From assembly GCA_041946865.1 (NCBI GenBank), contig JBHGBF010000123.1:1-15452 (forward strand): a stretch of DNA of 15,452 bases, given 5' to 3'. The translations under genes and the position numbers were made by a program. Below, one piece after another: positions 6,531-14,064 of the stretch (position 1 is the stretch's first letter; every line of letters starts with the position of its first letter). The stretch is from RPQK01 sp041946865 (GTDB lineage Bacteria > Acidobacteriota > UBA6911 > RPQK01). Under the pieces are notes generated by a model. It did not search any database, was not told the DNA's origin, and saw only the letters and a program-made list of their open reading frames with translations.

Positions 6531-8411
6531 ATGAGCCCGAATTTGGCATTTGCGTATGCACTGGCAATTTGTCTGGCCGGCGCCCTGGTCACCCTGCTCT
6601 TGTCCCGCTGGAAGGGGATTGCCGGGTGGGCCGCTTTTGCCGCGGTCCTTTCGTCTAGCGCGCTGGTCATTCAGTCTGGTGTCAGTGTCTTACGGCAAGG
6701 GGAGGCGGCACGCGCGGTTCTGTTTGCCTTACCCGGACTGGGCCCTTGCCGCATCCTCATCGATGGACTCGGTGCAGTGTTCCTTCTGCTGATCTCTGTG
6801 ATTGCTGTCCTGTCCTCGCTCTATTCCGTCAGATACATGACTCATTACACGGAGTACGGGGTAGGGCGCTTTTACCCGTACTTTCTTCTTTTTATCGGAG
6901 GCATGTACGGGATCGTCGCGGTCACGGACCTGATGCTCTATTTCTGCGCGTTCTGGCAACTGATGACGCTGCCCTCGTTTGCGCTGGTCCGATACGAGTT
7001 CAAAAAGCAGGAGAACGTGCGAGCGGCCAACCGCTATCTGCTCATGATGGAGATTTCGTGCGCGCTGGTGATGGCGGGTGCGGTTCTACTGGGTTCGGAC
7101 CGGTTTCAGCCGGGTGAGCTTGGCGCGTATGACTTTGAGGTTCTGGGCAGGAACTTTTCCGTGATGCTCTCGGCTGACGCCTTTACGGCAGGAGCGGCCC
7201 TGCTGCTGTTCCTGGTCGGGTTTGGGATCAAAGCCGGAATGTGGCCGTTCGGTCAGTTGTGGCTGCCGGCGGCGCACCCGGCCGCGCCCTCCCCGGTCAG
7301 TGCGCTACTCTCGGGTGTGATGATCAAAACCGGCGTGTACGGCCTGCTGCGCTGTTTCCTCTGGTTGGTTCCGCCGGCCGTTGTGGCCTCCTACCCGGCG
7401 GGCGCCTGGGGTCTGATTATCGCCATACTGGGCACAGCGACACTGTTTTTCGGCACTATCCAGGCACTCAAGCAGGAGCAGTCGAAACGACTTCTAGCCT
7501 TTCACAGCATCGGGCAGGTCGGCTACATCCTCCTGGGACTGGGCGCCTGCCTGGCCTTGCTACCGGCCGCGGGCACAGAGACCTATCGCGTGCTGGCCGC
7601 GATGGCCTTGGCCGGCGCTCTCTTTCATACCGTCAACCACGGACTTTTCAAGAGCCTCCTGTTCCTGAATGCCGGTTCGATTCTGTACACGACCGGGACC
7701 CAGAACCTGAACCGGATCGGGGGGCTGATGAAGTACATGCCGATCACGGGCCTGATGACTCTGATCGCGTCCTTCTCGATTGCCGGGGTGCCCCTGTTCA
7801 ACGGATTCGCCAGCAAGTGGACGATCTATGTTTCGACCGTACTGGGCAGCTCTCATGCGCGGTATCTGGCAGTGCTCGCCTTGTTCGCCATTGTCACGAG
7901 CGGCCTGACCCTGGCGTCTTTCATCAAGTTCTTCGGGACTTCTTTCCTCTCCCGGACAAGCCTGCTGGTCAAGCAACGCCTGGAGAAGCAGAAGGGGTTC
8001 GAGGTTGGATGGACGATGCTCGTTCCGCAACTGGCGCTTGGCGCCTGCTGCGTGTTTTTCGGCCTTTTCCCGCAGTCGGCGCTGCGGCTTTTCAAGGCTG
8101 GGCTGCAGGCCAGCGATCCAGGGCTCGGGACCAGCCTCGCAGAGGCGGTGCCGGCCGCGGGCCCACTTGGCATAGCAGGACCGGGCGGGCAGGCGACTAT
8201 CATCCCGGTCGCGCTGGGCCTTGTCCTGGTGGCCATGCTGGTTCTGGCGTGGCTCCTGGCTCGATCGGGTGGAAGCCGGCGCCGGAAGGCGGCGCCGTGG
8301 CTTTGCGGCTACGCTGTGGAGACGGAGGTCAACCGCTATACGGCGCACGGGCTGTACGGCGAGGTGAAGCGTTATCTCGGCTGGGCTGGAGGGCACCACT
8401 CGGAGCCGTAA
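6531..8411 (+). CDS. hycC: Proton-antiporter-like membrane subunit (HycC/HyfB, NuoL/M/N family)
   Basis: A 626-residue, highly hydrophobic protein with roughly 14-16 membrane helices, homologous to the Mrp-antiporter-like subunits of complex I and of hydrogenases 3 and 4. Conserved blocks include GFGIKAGMWPFGQLWLPAAHP (Lys234 in the TM7 region), SGVMIKTGVYGLLR (Lys266 in TM8), FHTVNHGLFKSLLFL (His370, Lys374), AGVPLFNGFASKW and SGLTLASFIKFFG (Lys466). The TM5 motif, normally FWELM-like with a conserved Glu, reads FWQLMTLP with Gln143 (codon CAA at 6957). The C-terminus WLCGY...NRYTAHGLYGEV is of HycC/HyfB type. It is the only antiporter-like subunit in the operon, as in hydrogenase 3. AGGAAGGA at 6513-6520 is the ribosome-binding site, 10 bases before the ATG. 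A long +1-frame open frame across this gene is a composition artefact. Confidence 0.88.
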   Translation: MSPNLAFAYALAICLAGALVTLLLSRWKGIAGWAAFAAVLSSSALVIQSGVSVLRQGEAARAVLFALPGLGPCRILIDGLGAVFLLLISVIAVLSSLYSVRYMTHYTEYGVGRFYPYFLLFIGGMYGIVAVTDLMLYFCAFWQLMTLPSFALVRYEFKKQENVRAANRYLLMMEISCALVMAGAVLLGSDRFQPGELGAYDFEVLGRNFSVMLSADAFTAGAALLLFLVGFGIKAGMWPFGQLWLPAAHPAAPSPVSALLSGVMIKTGVYGLLRCFLWLVPPAVVASYPAGAWGLIIAILGTATLFFGTIQALKQEQSKRLLAFHSIGQVGYILLGLGACLALLPAAGTETYRVLAAMALAGALFHTVNHGLFKSLLFLNAGSILYTTGTQNLNRIGGLMKYMPITGLMTLIASFSIAGVPLFNGFASKWTIYVSTVLGSSHARYLAVLALFAIVTSGLTLASFIKFFGTSFLSRTSLLVKQRLEKQKGFEVGWTMLVPQLALGACCVFFGLFPQSALRLFKAGLQASDPGLGTSLAEAVPAAGPLGIAGPGGQATIIPVALGLVLVAMLVLAWLLARSGGSRRRKAAPWLCGYAVETEVNRYTAHGLYGEVKRYLGWAGGHHSEP

Positions 8412-8549
8412 GCGCCAGCGTCTGTTGCTGCGAGGCGGCCCGGCCCGACGGGCTTCGAACCCGGGCCCGGCTGCTCTGCCAACGCGCTTTGCTCACGGCT
8501 CTGAATGGCGCCCGGTCGGTCCGAGGACAGACAGAAAGGTGTTAGACAG
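8412..8549. other. 138-base spacer with tRNA-like fragment
   Basis: This is the longest gap inside the operon, and neither neighbour explains it. Read on the minus strand, it has GTTGGCAGAGC, as in a tRNA D-arm, and shortly after it a T-arm-like CGGGTTCGAAGCCCG (4-bp stem, 7-base loop). There is no room for an anticodon arm and no acceptor stem was found, so it is at best a decayed tRNA fragment. The ribosome-binding site of the next gene (GAAAGG, 8534-8539) lies at its end. Confidence 0.35.
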
Positions 8550-10226
8550 ATGCCGGCTCGTAATGTTTTGAATCAGATAAAAGAGAAGTTCGAACCCTCG
8601 ATCCTGAGGGTAGATATGCCGTCAGATAATCGGCTGTATCTCTACGTGACCCCCGGCGTCGTCCTGGACCTTTGCGCTTACGTGTTCCGTGACCTTGATG
8701 CGCGCTACGTCATCAGCATCGGTATTGATGATCGTCCTTATTCCGGTCAGTTCACCGTCGCTCACAACTTCGGTTTCGAACGTGAGAAGGTCCTTTGCAG
8801 CGTGCTGGTTCATTTGCCCGCCGTTGACCCGGTCATTGACAGCATTTCTCCGATGGTGCCGGCGGCAAACTGGGCGGAGCGCGAATTCCGCGATCTGCTC
8901 GGCATTGAACCGCTCGGCTGTCCGTCGATGAAGAGGCTGGTGTTGCCGGACGGTTGGCCTGAAGGGGTGCATCCTTTGAGGAAGGATTTCTCATGGGATT
9001 TAAAGCCGCCGAAATTTGACGAAAACAAAGTCTTCGCCTTTGATGACCCGCCGCCCGGTTGCGTGGTCGTCCCGTTCGGCCCCTTCCATCCGACGCTTGA
9101 CGAGCCGGCCCATTTCCGGCTGTACGTTGAAGGAGAGATCGTCAGAGGCTGCGAGTACCGCGGCTTCATGGTTCACCGGGGCATCGAGAAGCTGGCCGAC
9201 ACGGTCCTGACCTACAACGAGATCCCGATGATGGCCGAAAGGATCTGCGGGATCTGCGGCTGTGTCCACAGCGTCGCATACGCCCAGGCGGTCGAGCAGG
9301 CGGCGGCGATCGAGCCGCCGGCCCGGGCGAAGTATATCCGCACGATCATGCTGGAACTGGAGCGGCTCCACAGCCACCTGCTCTGGGTCGGCCTCGCCAA
9401 CCACATCCTCGGTTTCGACACTCTCTTTATGCAGAGCTTCCGGATGCGCGAGCCGATCATGTGGCTGTGCGAGCGCATCACCGGGAACCGCAAGACCTAC
9501 GGGCTGTGCGTGATCGGCGGCGTGCGCTGGGACATCACTCCGGAGTTGGCCGGCGACATCAGCCGGGTTCTGGATCAGCTCGAGAAGGAATGGATCGCTG
9601 CGGCAAAGGCGGTCCAGGGGGATCGGAATCTCCAGAAGAGGACCAGAGGCGTTGGCATAGCGGACCGCGCTCTCGTGAAAGACATGGGCCTGCTCGGACC
9701 GATTGCCCGAGCGGCGGGAGTGGCGCAGGACTGTCGCCGTGACTTCCCCTATGCCGCTTACGACGACCTCGAGTTCAACGTGATCACCCAGTCGGGCGCC
9801 GATGTCTGGTCGCGCGTGCTGGTTCGGGTGTTGGAAGTCTTCGAGTCGGTTCGGATCATTCGCCAATGCCTGGAAAAGATGCCCGGCGGGCCGATCCAGC
9901 TGAAGCTCGACGACGAATTGCCGCCCGGCCGGATCGGGCTTTCTTCGGTCGAGGCGCCCCGCGGCGAGTCCCACCACTTCGTGGTGACGGGTGAAGAAAA
10001 CCGCCCGCGCCGATGGCGCGTGCGGGCGCCGACCTACCAGAACTTGCAGGGCATTCCCGCCATGATCAGGGATCAGCAGTTGGCGGACATGACTATTTCT
10101 CTCGGCAGCATTGACCCTTGTTTCTCCTGCACCGACCGTCTTGAGGCGATCGATATCCGCTCCGGCGGCGTGCGGGTTTACGAGCAGAAGGAACTGGTGG
10201 AGATGTTGAGAGGGAAAGGACGGTAG
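8550..10226 (+). CDS. hycE: [NiFe] hydrogenase large subunit, NuoC-NuoD fusion (HycE type)
   Basis: A 558-residue protein fusing an N-terminal NuoC-like domain (about residues 1-160) to a NuoD-like [NiFe] catalytic domain, the arrangement of E. coli HycE (about 569 aa). The nickel ligands are present: RICGICG (Cys233, Cys236) and DPCFSCTDR (Cys524, Cys527). HRGIEKL and LERLHSHLLW are also typical. After CTDR a 28-residue tail beginning LEAIDIRSGG is expected to be removed by the HycI-type protease. The CTDR ending is of the HycE type. The enzyme reduces protons or oxidises H2 on the cytoplasmic side of the membrane. The start at ATG 8550 is chosen because GAAAGG lies 10 bases upstream; the frame opens at 8505 without such a site. 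The stop TAG shares its last base with the GTG of the next gene. Confidence 0.93.
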   Translation: MPARNVLNQIKEKFEPSILRVDMPSDNRLYLYVTPGVVLDLCAYVFRDLDARYVISIGIDDRPYSGQFTVAHNFGFEREKVLCSVLVHLPAVDPVIDSISPMVPAANWAEREFRDLLGIEPLGCPSMKRLVLPDGWPEGVHPLRKDFSWDLKPPKFDENKVFAFDDPPPGCVVVPFGPFHPTLDEPAHFRLYVEGEIVRGCEYRGFMVHRGIEKLADTVLTYNEIPMMAERICGICGCVHSVAYAQAVEQAAAIEPPARAKYIRTIMLELERLHSHLLWVGLANHILGFDTLFMQSFRMREPIMWLCERITGNRKTYGLCVIGGVRWDITPELAGDISRVLDQLEKEWIAAAKAVQGDRNLQKRTRGVGIADRALVKDMGLLGPIARAAGVAQDCRRDFPYAAYDDLEFNVITQSGADVWSRVLVRVLEVFESVRIIRQCLEKMPGGPIQLKLDDELPPGRIGLSSVEAPRGESHHFVVTGEENRPRRWRVRAPTYQNLQGIPAMIRDQQLADMTISLGSIDPCFSCTDRLEAIDIRSGGVRVYEQKELVEMLRGKGR

Positions 10227-11149
10227 TGGACAGTATGACTCTGGCCATTTTAAAAGGGGTTGCGAACGTGATCCTGGTGCTGGCGGCGGCCCCCTTCTTT
10301 GAAGGGCTGATCCGCAAAGTGACGGCCCGGATTCAATCGCGACAAGGGCCGCCGATCTGGCAGCCCTACCTGGACCTGCTGAAGCTCTTGGGTAAGGAAG
10401 ACATCGAATCGGGAGAAAGCCCGGCGCTGCAACGCCTCGGCGCCTGTCTCTCGCTGGCGGCAGTTCTCACGCTGGCTTGGTTTGTCCCGATGGGCGCCTC
10501 GGCGCCGCTCTCCGATGCGGGTGACGCCATCCTGGTTATCTACCTGCTCACCCTGTGCGGTGTCTCGACGCTTCTCGCCGGCCTGGCCGCGGGTTCCACC
10601 TACTCGCTCTTCGGCGTCAGCCGGGAAATGATGACCATGCTGACGCTGGAGCCTTTGCTGGCGGTGGCGATGATCGTGGCCGCGGTCGAGGCCGGCTCTC
10701 TTAGTTTGAATTCAGTGCTGGGCGCTTCAGTCTACTCCCTCGAAAGTCTTCCCCTGGCCGGCATTTTGATGCTGCTGGTGCTGCTTTTCTCGCTGCAGGC
10801 ATTCGTCTGCCGGGTCCCGTTTGACACGGCGGAAGCCGAAACCGAGATCATGGAAGGACCGCTTGTCGAGTATTCCGGTCCAAAGCTGGGCCTGTTCAAG
10901 TACGCCCAGATGAGCAAGCTTTTTGTTTATTGCGCTCTGCTGGTGGGGGTCTTCTTCCCCTGGGGAACGAGCTGGCCCTACCCTATTGCCCTGGTCCTTC
11001 TGCTGGCAAAAGTGGCTGTCCTGGTTCTTTTGATCACCGTTCTCGGGGCAACGCATGCGCGCTACCGCATCGATCAGGCCATTCGGTACTACGCGGCGCT
11101 GATGGTCCTGTCACTGGTGGCGCTGACGTTCGCGCTGGCGGGATTTTAA
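10226..11149 (+). CDS. hycD: Hydrogenase membrane anchor subunit (HycD, NuoH family)
   Basis: A 307-residue integral membrane protein with about eight helices, homologous to NuoH and HycD. It links the hydrogenase arm to the antiporter-like subunit. Visible signatures are RQGPPIWQPYLDLLKLL (residues 39-55) and the acidic loop VPFDTAEAETEIMEG (197-211) followed by LVEYSG, both conserved in the family and implicated in coupling. The GTG at 10226 overlaps the last base of hycE, with AGGGAAAGGA 5 bases upstream. An ATG at 10235 is possible but is further from that site. All key acidic residues I can recognise are present, in contrast to the substitution in the antiporter-like subunit. Confidence 0.9.
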   Translation: MDSMTLAILKGVANVILVLAAAPFFEGLIRKVTARIQSRQGPPIWQPYLDLLKLLGKEDIESGESPALQRLGACLSLAAVLTLAWFVPMGASAPLSDAGDAILVIYLLTLCGVSTLLAGLAAGSTYSLFGVSREMMTMLTLEPLLAVAMIVAAVEAGSLSLNSVLGASVYSLESLPLAGILMLLVLLFSLQAFVCRVPFDTAEAETEIMEGPLVEYSGPKLGLFKYAQMSKLFVYCALLVGVFFPWGTSWPYPIALVLLLAKVAVLVLLITVLGATHARYRIDQAIRYYAALMVLSLVALTFALAGF

Positions 11150-11162
11150 GGGTTGGAAAAAC

Positions 11163-11678
11163 ATGATCAGTAAACTGAGAGAAGCCATCATTTGTCTGAA
11201 AGCGGGGAAGGTGACGTTGCCTTACCCGCTTCAGCCGTCGCCGGTCCCCGGCCGGTTCAGAGGACGTCCGGTCTTCCATATCGAACGCTGCATCGGCTGC
11301 GGAGGATGCGCCAACAACTGTCCCGCGAGGGAAATCCTCATTTCCGACGCCTGCCAGGAGATCCGGGTGATGAGGTACCTGGGTCATCGCTGCACTTACT
11401 GCGGTCGCTGCGCCGATGTCTGCCCTGAGCACGCCATCACCATGAGTGGCGAGTTCGAGACGGCGACGAACGACAAGAAAGACCTGCAGCAGGAGTTGGA
11501 GATTTTCATGGGTACGTGCCAGCGCTGCGGCCGCTGCTTTGCCGCGCCCGGGCCCCTTGAGCAGTTGATGATGAAGGGCTATCGCATGGACGATCTTCCC
11601 GCCGGTCGATGGATCTACAAGTCCCGGAGTTTTGTGTTCTCGGAAGGCGTACCGGACGTCGAGATTGAGTTGGATTAA
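11163..11678 (+). CDS. hycF: Ferredoxin-like hydrogenase subunit (HycF/NuoI type)
   Basis: A 171-residue protein with two complete [4Fe-4S] motifs: CIGCGGCANNCP (Cys43, 46, 49, 53) and CTYCGRCADVCP (Cys77, 80, 83, 87). This is the NuoI/HycF pattern that carries electrons to the small-subunit cluster. A further CQRCGRC group (Cys119, 122, 125) lies in the C-terminal region. It is followed by FAAPGP with no obvious fourth ligand, so it could bind a metal or an incomplete cluster. There is no transmembrane segment; it is expected in the cytoplasmic arm. It begins 13 bases after hycD with a weak ribosome-binding site (GGTTGGAAA). Confidence 0.88.
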   Translation: MISKLREAIICLKAGKVTLPYPLQPSPVPGRFRGRPVFHIERCIGCGGCANNCPAREILISDACQEIRVMRYLGHRCTYCGRCADVCPEHAITMSGEFETATNDKKDLQQELEIFMGTCQRCGRCFAAPGPLEQLMMKGYRMDDLPAGRWIYKSRSFVFSEGVPDVEIELD

Positions 11679-11683
11679 GGGAT

Positions 11684-12220
11684 ATGCTGAGCAAACTGTG
11701 CCAGAAGGCGTTTAAGAAATCGATCTGGGTTTATCACGTCGACAGCGGCGGGTGTAATGGATGCGACATCGAGGTGCTCAATGTCCTGACACCTTATTAC
11801 GACGTGGAGCGTTTCGGGATCAAGCTGGTCGGTTCACCACGCCACGCCGACGTGATGTTGTGCCAGGGACCGGCGCTCCGAGCCACTGCGAAGGCCCTGG
11901 AGCGCGCCTATCAAGCTATGCCTTCGCCGAAGCTCGTGTTTGCCGTGGGATCCTGCGCCTGCGGCGGAGGAATCTGGTACGATAGTTACAGCGTTATAGG
12001 GCCCGTCGACAAGGTCATTCCGGTCGATTTTTACGTTCCTGGGTGTCCGCCCCGTCCCGAAGCCATTGTCTACGGAGTGGCTGTCGCTCTCGGCCTGGTT
12101 GACAAGAAGGTCGCCCCCGTCAAGTTGAAGCAGCTCGAATTCCCCATTGCCCGGTACCATCCGGAGGATCTCCAATGCGAGGACGGGATGGTTGTTTACC
12201 GGAAACTGGATAGAATCTAG
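11684..12220 (+). CDS. hycG: [NiFe] hydrogenase small subunit (HycG, NuoB family)
   Basis: A 178-residue protein carrying the proximal [4Fe-4S] cluster next to the nickel site. The motifs are SGGCNGCDIE (Cys24, Cys27), GSCACGGGIW (Cys91, with Cys93 adjacent) and VPGCPPRPEAI (Cys121), which give the four ligands of the NuoB/HycG family. The short, export-signal-free N-terminus shows a cytoplasmic group 4 enzyme rather than a Tat-exported uptake hydrogenase. It starts 5 bases after hycF, preceded by AAGGGAT. Usual size for the family. Confidence 0.92.
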   Translation: MLSKLCQKAFKKSIWVYHVDSGGCNGCDIEVLNVLTPYYDVERFGIKLVGSPRHADVMLCQGPALRATAKALERAYQAMPSPKLVFAVGSCACGGGIWYDSYSVIGPVDKVIPVDFYVPGCPPRPEAIVYGVAVALGLVDKKVAPVKLKQLEFPIARYHPEDLQCEDGMVVYRKLDRI

Positions 12221-12228
12221 AATCTCGA

Positions 12229-12342
12229 GTGGGGTTATTGCAGGTCGCAGAGCCGAACCCCTTCGATTATTGCAGCGAGGGTGACTGTGACAGCGCGCGG
12301 TTCGTTGAAGTACTGACCCCGCTGAGATTTTGCGATGCATGA
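12229..12342 (+). CDS. Possible 37-residue cysteine-containing peptide
   Basis: A short open frame from GTG 12229 (or TTG 12238) to TGA 12342 fills the 114-base gap between hycG and hypA. Its end overlaps the hypA start by 8 bases, which would suit translational coupling. The peptide contains YCSEGDCDS and ends RFCDA, giving three cysteines. There is no clear ribosome-binding site and no family is recognised. It may be chance. Confidence 0.2.
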   Translation: MGLLQVAEPNPFDYCSEGDCDSARFVEVLTPLRFCDA

Positions 12343-12706
12343 AATGGGAATTGCGATGAGTCTTTACCGGACTTGTCGCAAGGAAGTCGAAAAATACGGC
12401 GCTGGTCACCTCCAGAAAATACGCCTTGCGGTCGGTGAACTCTCGGCGATTGATCCAGAGCTCCTGCGTTTTGCCTGGGAAGCAACCGTAGAAGGCCCGG
12501 ATGCCGGGTGCGAGTTGGAGATCGACTGGAAACCCGCCGTCCAGCTATGCCCGAGTTGCCGGGCAATCAAGCCACGTCCCGATGATTCGTGGCTGATGAT
12601 TTGTCCGGATTGTGGCAGCCCGCTGCGCGTCGAAGGGGGCTACGAGCTCGATCTGCTGCAAATTACCTACATTTCAGACTGCGAAAGCCGGGAGGTGGCG
12701 CCATGA
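12335..12706 (+). CDS. hypA: Hydrogenase nickel-insertion protein HypA
   Basis: A 123-residue nickel metallochaperone that works with HypB to insert nickel into the large subunit. The N-terminus MHE places the nickel-binding His2 as usual, with Glu3 next to it. The zinc site is CPSC (Cys72, Cys75) and CPDC (Cys90, Cys93). IRLAVGELSAIDPELLRFAWE is the standard family block. It ends in an ATGA overlap with hypB. It lies 114 bases after hycG, so it is probably co-transcribed with the structural genes. The last residues (SDCESREVAP) are a short extension. Confidence 0.93.
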   Translation: MHEMGIAMSLYRTCRKEVEKYGAGHLQKIRLAVGELSAIDPELLRFAWEATVEGPDAGCELEIDWKPAVQLCPSCRAIKPRPDDSWLMICPDCGSPLRVEGGYELDLLQITYISDCESREVAP

Positions 12707-13374
12707 ACCAGATCGAGGTCAACCGGCGTCTGTTGAGCGAGAACGACCAGGCGGCCGAGTTGCTGCGCGAGAAGTTCGGCCGCGAGGGAACTCTGGTCGT
12801 CAATCTCATCTCGTCCCCAGGATCGGGGAAGACTACCCTTTTGGAAGCGACCGTGGCAGCGATGTCGGTAACCCATCGGCTGGCGGCCATTGAAGGAGAC
12901 ATCGCCACCGAGCGGGATGCCGACCGGCTCCGGCGACTTGGTATTCCGGCCCGGCAGATCGTAACCGGCGGCGCCTGTCACCTGGATGCCCGCCTGGTCC
13001 GAGGCGAGCTTGAGAAAGGCGGCTTAGGGACTCCCGATATCCTGTTTATCGAGAACGTCGGGAACCTTGTCTGCCCGACCTCATACGACTTGGGCGAGGA
13101 TTTCAAGGTCGTGCTCCTGTCGGTTGCGGAGGGGGACGACAAGCCGTTTAAATATCCCGGCATTTTCTCCCGCGCGGCCGTCGCCATTATATCCAAGGTC
13201 GATCTTCTCCCTCATGTCGAGTTTGACTTGGAGGCGGTGCGGGCTCAAGTCCGCACGCTCAGTCCCAAGGCCCGGTTCCTCCTGACCTCGGCCCGCAGCG
13301 GGCAGGGTATAGACGAGTGGTGCCGCCTGCTTGCAGAGAAGCTCGACGAGAAGAGACAGGCGGGGCACGTTTGA
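12703..13374 (+). CDS. hypB: Hydrogenase nickel-incorporation GTPase HypB
   Basis: A 223-residue SIMIBI-class GTPase that drives nickel delivery with HypA. It has a Walker A SSPGSGKTT (residues 37-45), a metal site GGACHLDARLV (Cys92, His93), IENVGNLVCP (Cys124) and a G4 motif SKVD (164-167). The N-terminal CxxCGC nickel motif of E. coli HypB and the His-rich stretch of some homologues are absent, so the only visible metal site is the GTPase-domain one. The start is ATG 12703, overlapping the hypA stop and preceded by GGAGGTG; the open frame from 12589 is inside hypA. It is the last gene of the operon. hypC, D, E and F are not in this window and must lie elsewhere. Confidence 0.94.
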   Translation: MNQIEVNRRLLSENDQAAELLREKFGREGTLVVNLISSPGSGKTTLLEATVAAMSVTHRLAAIEGDIATERDADRLRRLGIPARQIVTGGACHLDARLVRGELEKGGLGTPDILFIENVGNLVCPTSYDLGEDFKVVLLSVAEGDDKPFKYPGIFSRAAVAIISKVDLLPHVEFDLEAVRAQVRTLSPKARFLLTSARSGQGIDEWCRLLAEKLDEKRQAGHV

Positions 13375-13414
13375 CCGGGAATCCGGCCTCTGCATCGGAC
13401 CGATCCGGCCCCGA

Positions 13415-13945
13415 TCAGACGCGTGCCGGAAGACTAAGGTACTGCAGGCAAAGCGATAGACAGGTCCTGACATCGAGATCGGTGTCCAGGCGCAGCGCGG
13501 GGAACGGCAAGGCCTCCTGACGTGCTTTGATTTCCAGGTAAAGCTCGTAGTTTCGATTTGCGGCGGGGTGGCGGCCCGCCCGCACGTCTGATTCGATCCT
13601 CTTTCGTGCTGTCTCGTCGGAACAGATGCAATGGATTACGGACAGTGGTTCCTTCAAACGTCCAGCCAGCTTCTTCACTCGCTCGAGGTCAGCCGCTCGT
13701 GAGAAGGTGCGTCCGTCGAGGATGACGCAGTCACCCCTCGAGCAGGTCAGCGTCTCCTCGGCCAAGCGCAGCATTTCGTCGAAACAGATCGCGTCCTGCG
13801 CCTGGGAGTAATCGATCGTGGCGCCGGAGAACAGCTTCAGCCGGATCTCATCTTTGTTGATCACCCAGCCGGGTAACAATCGAGCCAGACCTTGCGCCAT
13901 AGTGCTTTTGCCGGAACCTGGCAGACCGGCCATCGCCAGAATCAT
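13415..13945 (-). CDS. Small P-loop kinase-like ATPase (AAA_33 / zeta-toxin-like fold), substrate unknown
   Basis: A 176-residue protein with an N-terminal Walker A, MAGLPGSGKST (around residues 5-15), then INKDEIRLKLF, which resembles the acceptor-binding Asp-Arg block of small-molecule and nucleic-acid kinases. Next come VILDGRTFSRAADLERVKKLA and a lid-like HCICSDETARKRIESDV. The pattern suits the AAA_33 group that includes polynucleotide kinase-like and zeta-like phosphotransferases, so it probably phosphorylates a small molecule or sugar. The ATG at 13945 is preferred; a TTG at 13951 is possible. It is convergent with hypB (40 bases between stops) and lies 113 bases downstream of the GtrA gene, so it may belong to that operon. 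No antitoxin-like partner is seen. Confidence 0.7.
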   Translation of the reverse strand: MILAMAGLPGSGKSTMAQGLARLLPGWVINKDEIRLKLFSGATIDYSQAQDAICFDEMLRLAEETLTCSRGDCVILDGRTFSRAADLERVKKLAGRLKEPLSVIHCICSDETARKRIESDVRAGRHPAANRNYELYLEIKARQEALPFPALRLDTDLDVRTCLSLCLQYLSLPARV

Positions 13946-14064
13946 CGTCAATCAGAGTAGCACAAGCCCTCCGGGCCGCGCACCCGGCCGGCGAGGCTTG
14001 AAAGCGCGGTCCCCGCCGCTTGTGCGGCTTTGAGACCCGCGCTGCGTTCTTGATCTGTCGCTCG

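Noticed and set aside
8440..8500. A functional tRNA gene on the minus strand
   Set aside because: D-arm-like and T-arm-like pieces are too close together for an anticodon arm, and no pairing acceptor stem was found.
7241..8545. A 434-codon open frame in another frame over the antiporter-like gene
   Set aside because: Its translation is rich in Arg, Gly, Ala and Pro with no recognisable motif, while the overlapping frame has clear NuoL/M-family motifs and membrane helices. GC-rich DNA commonly leaves such long shadow frames.
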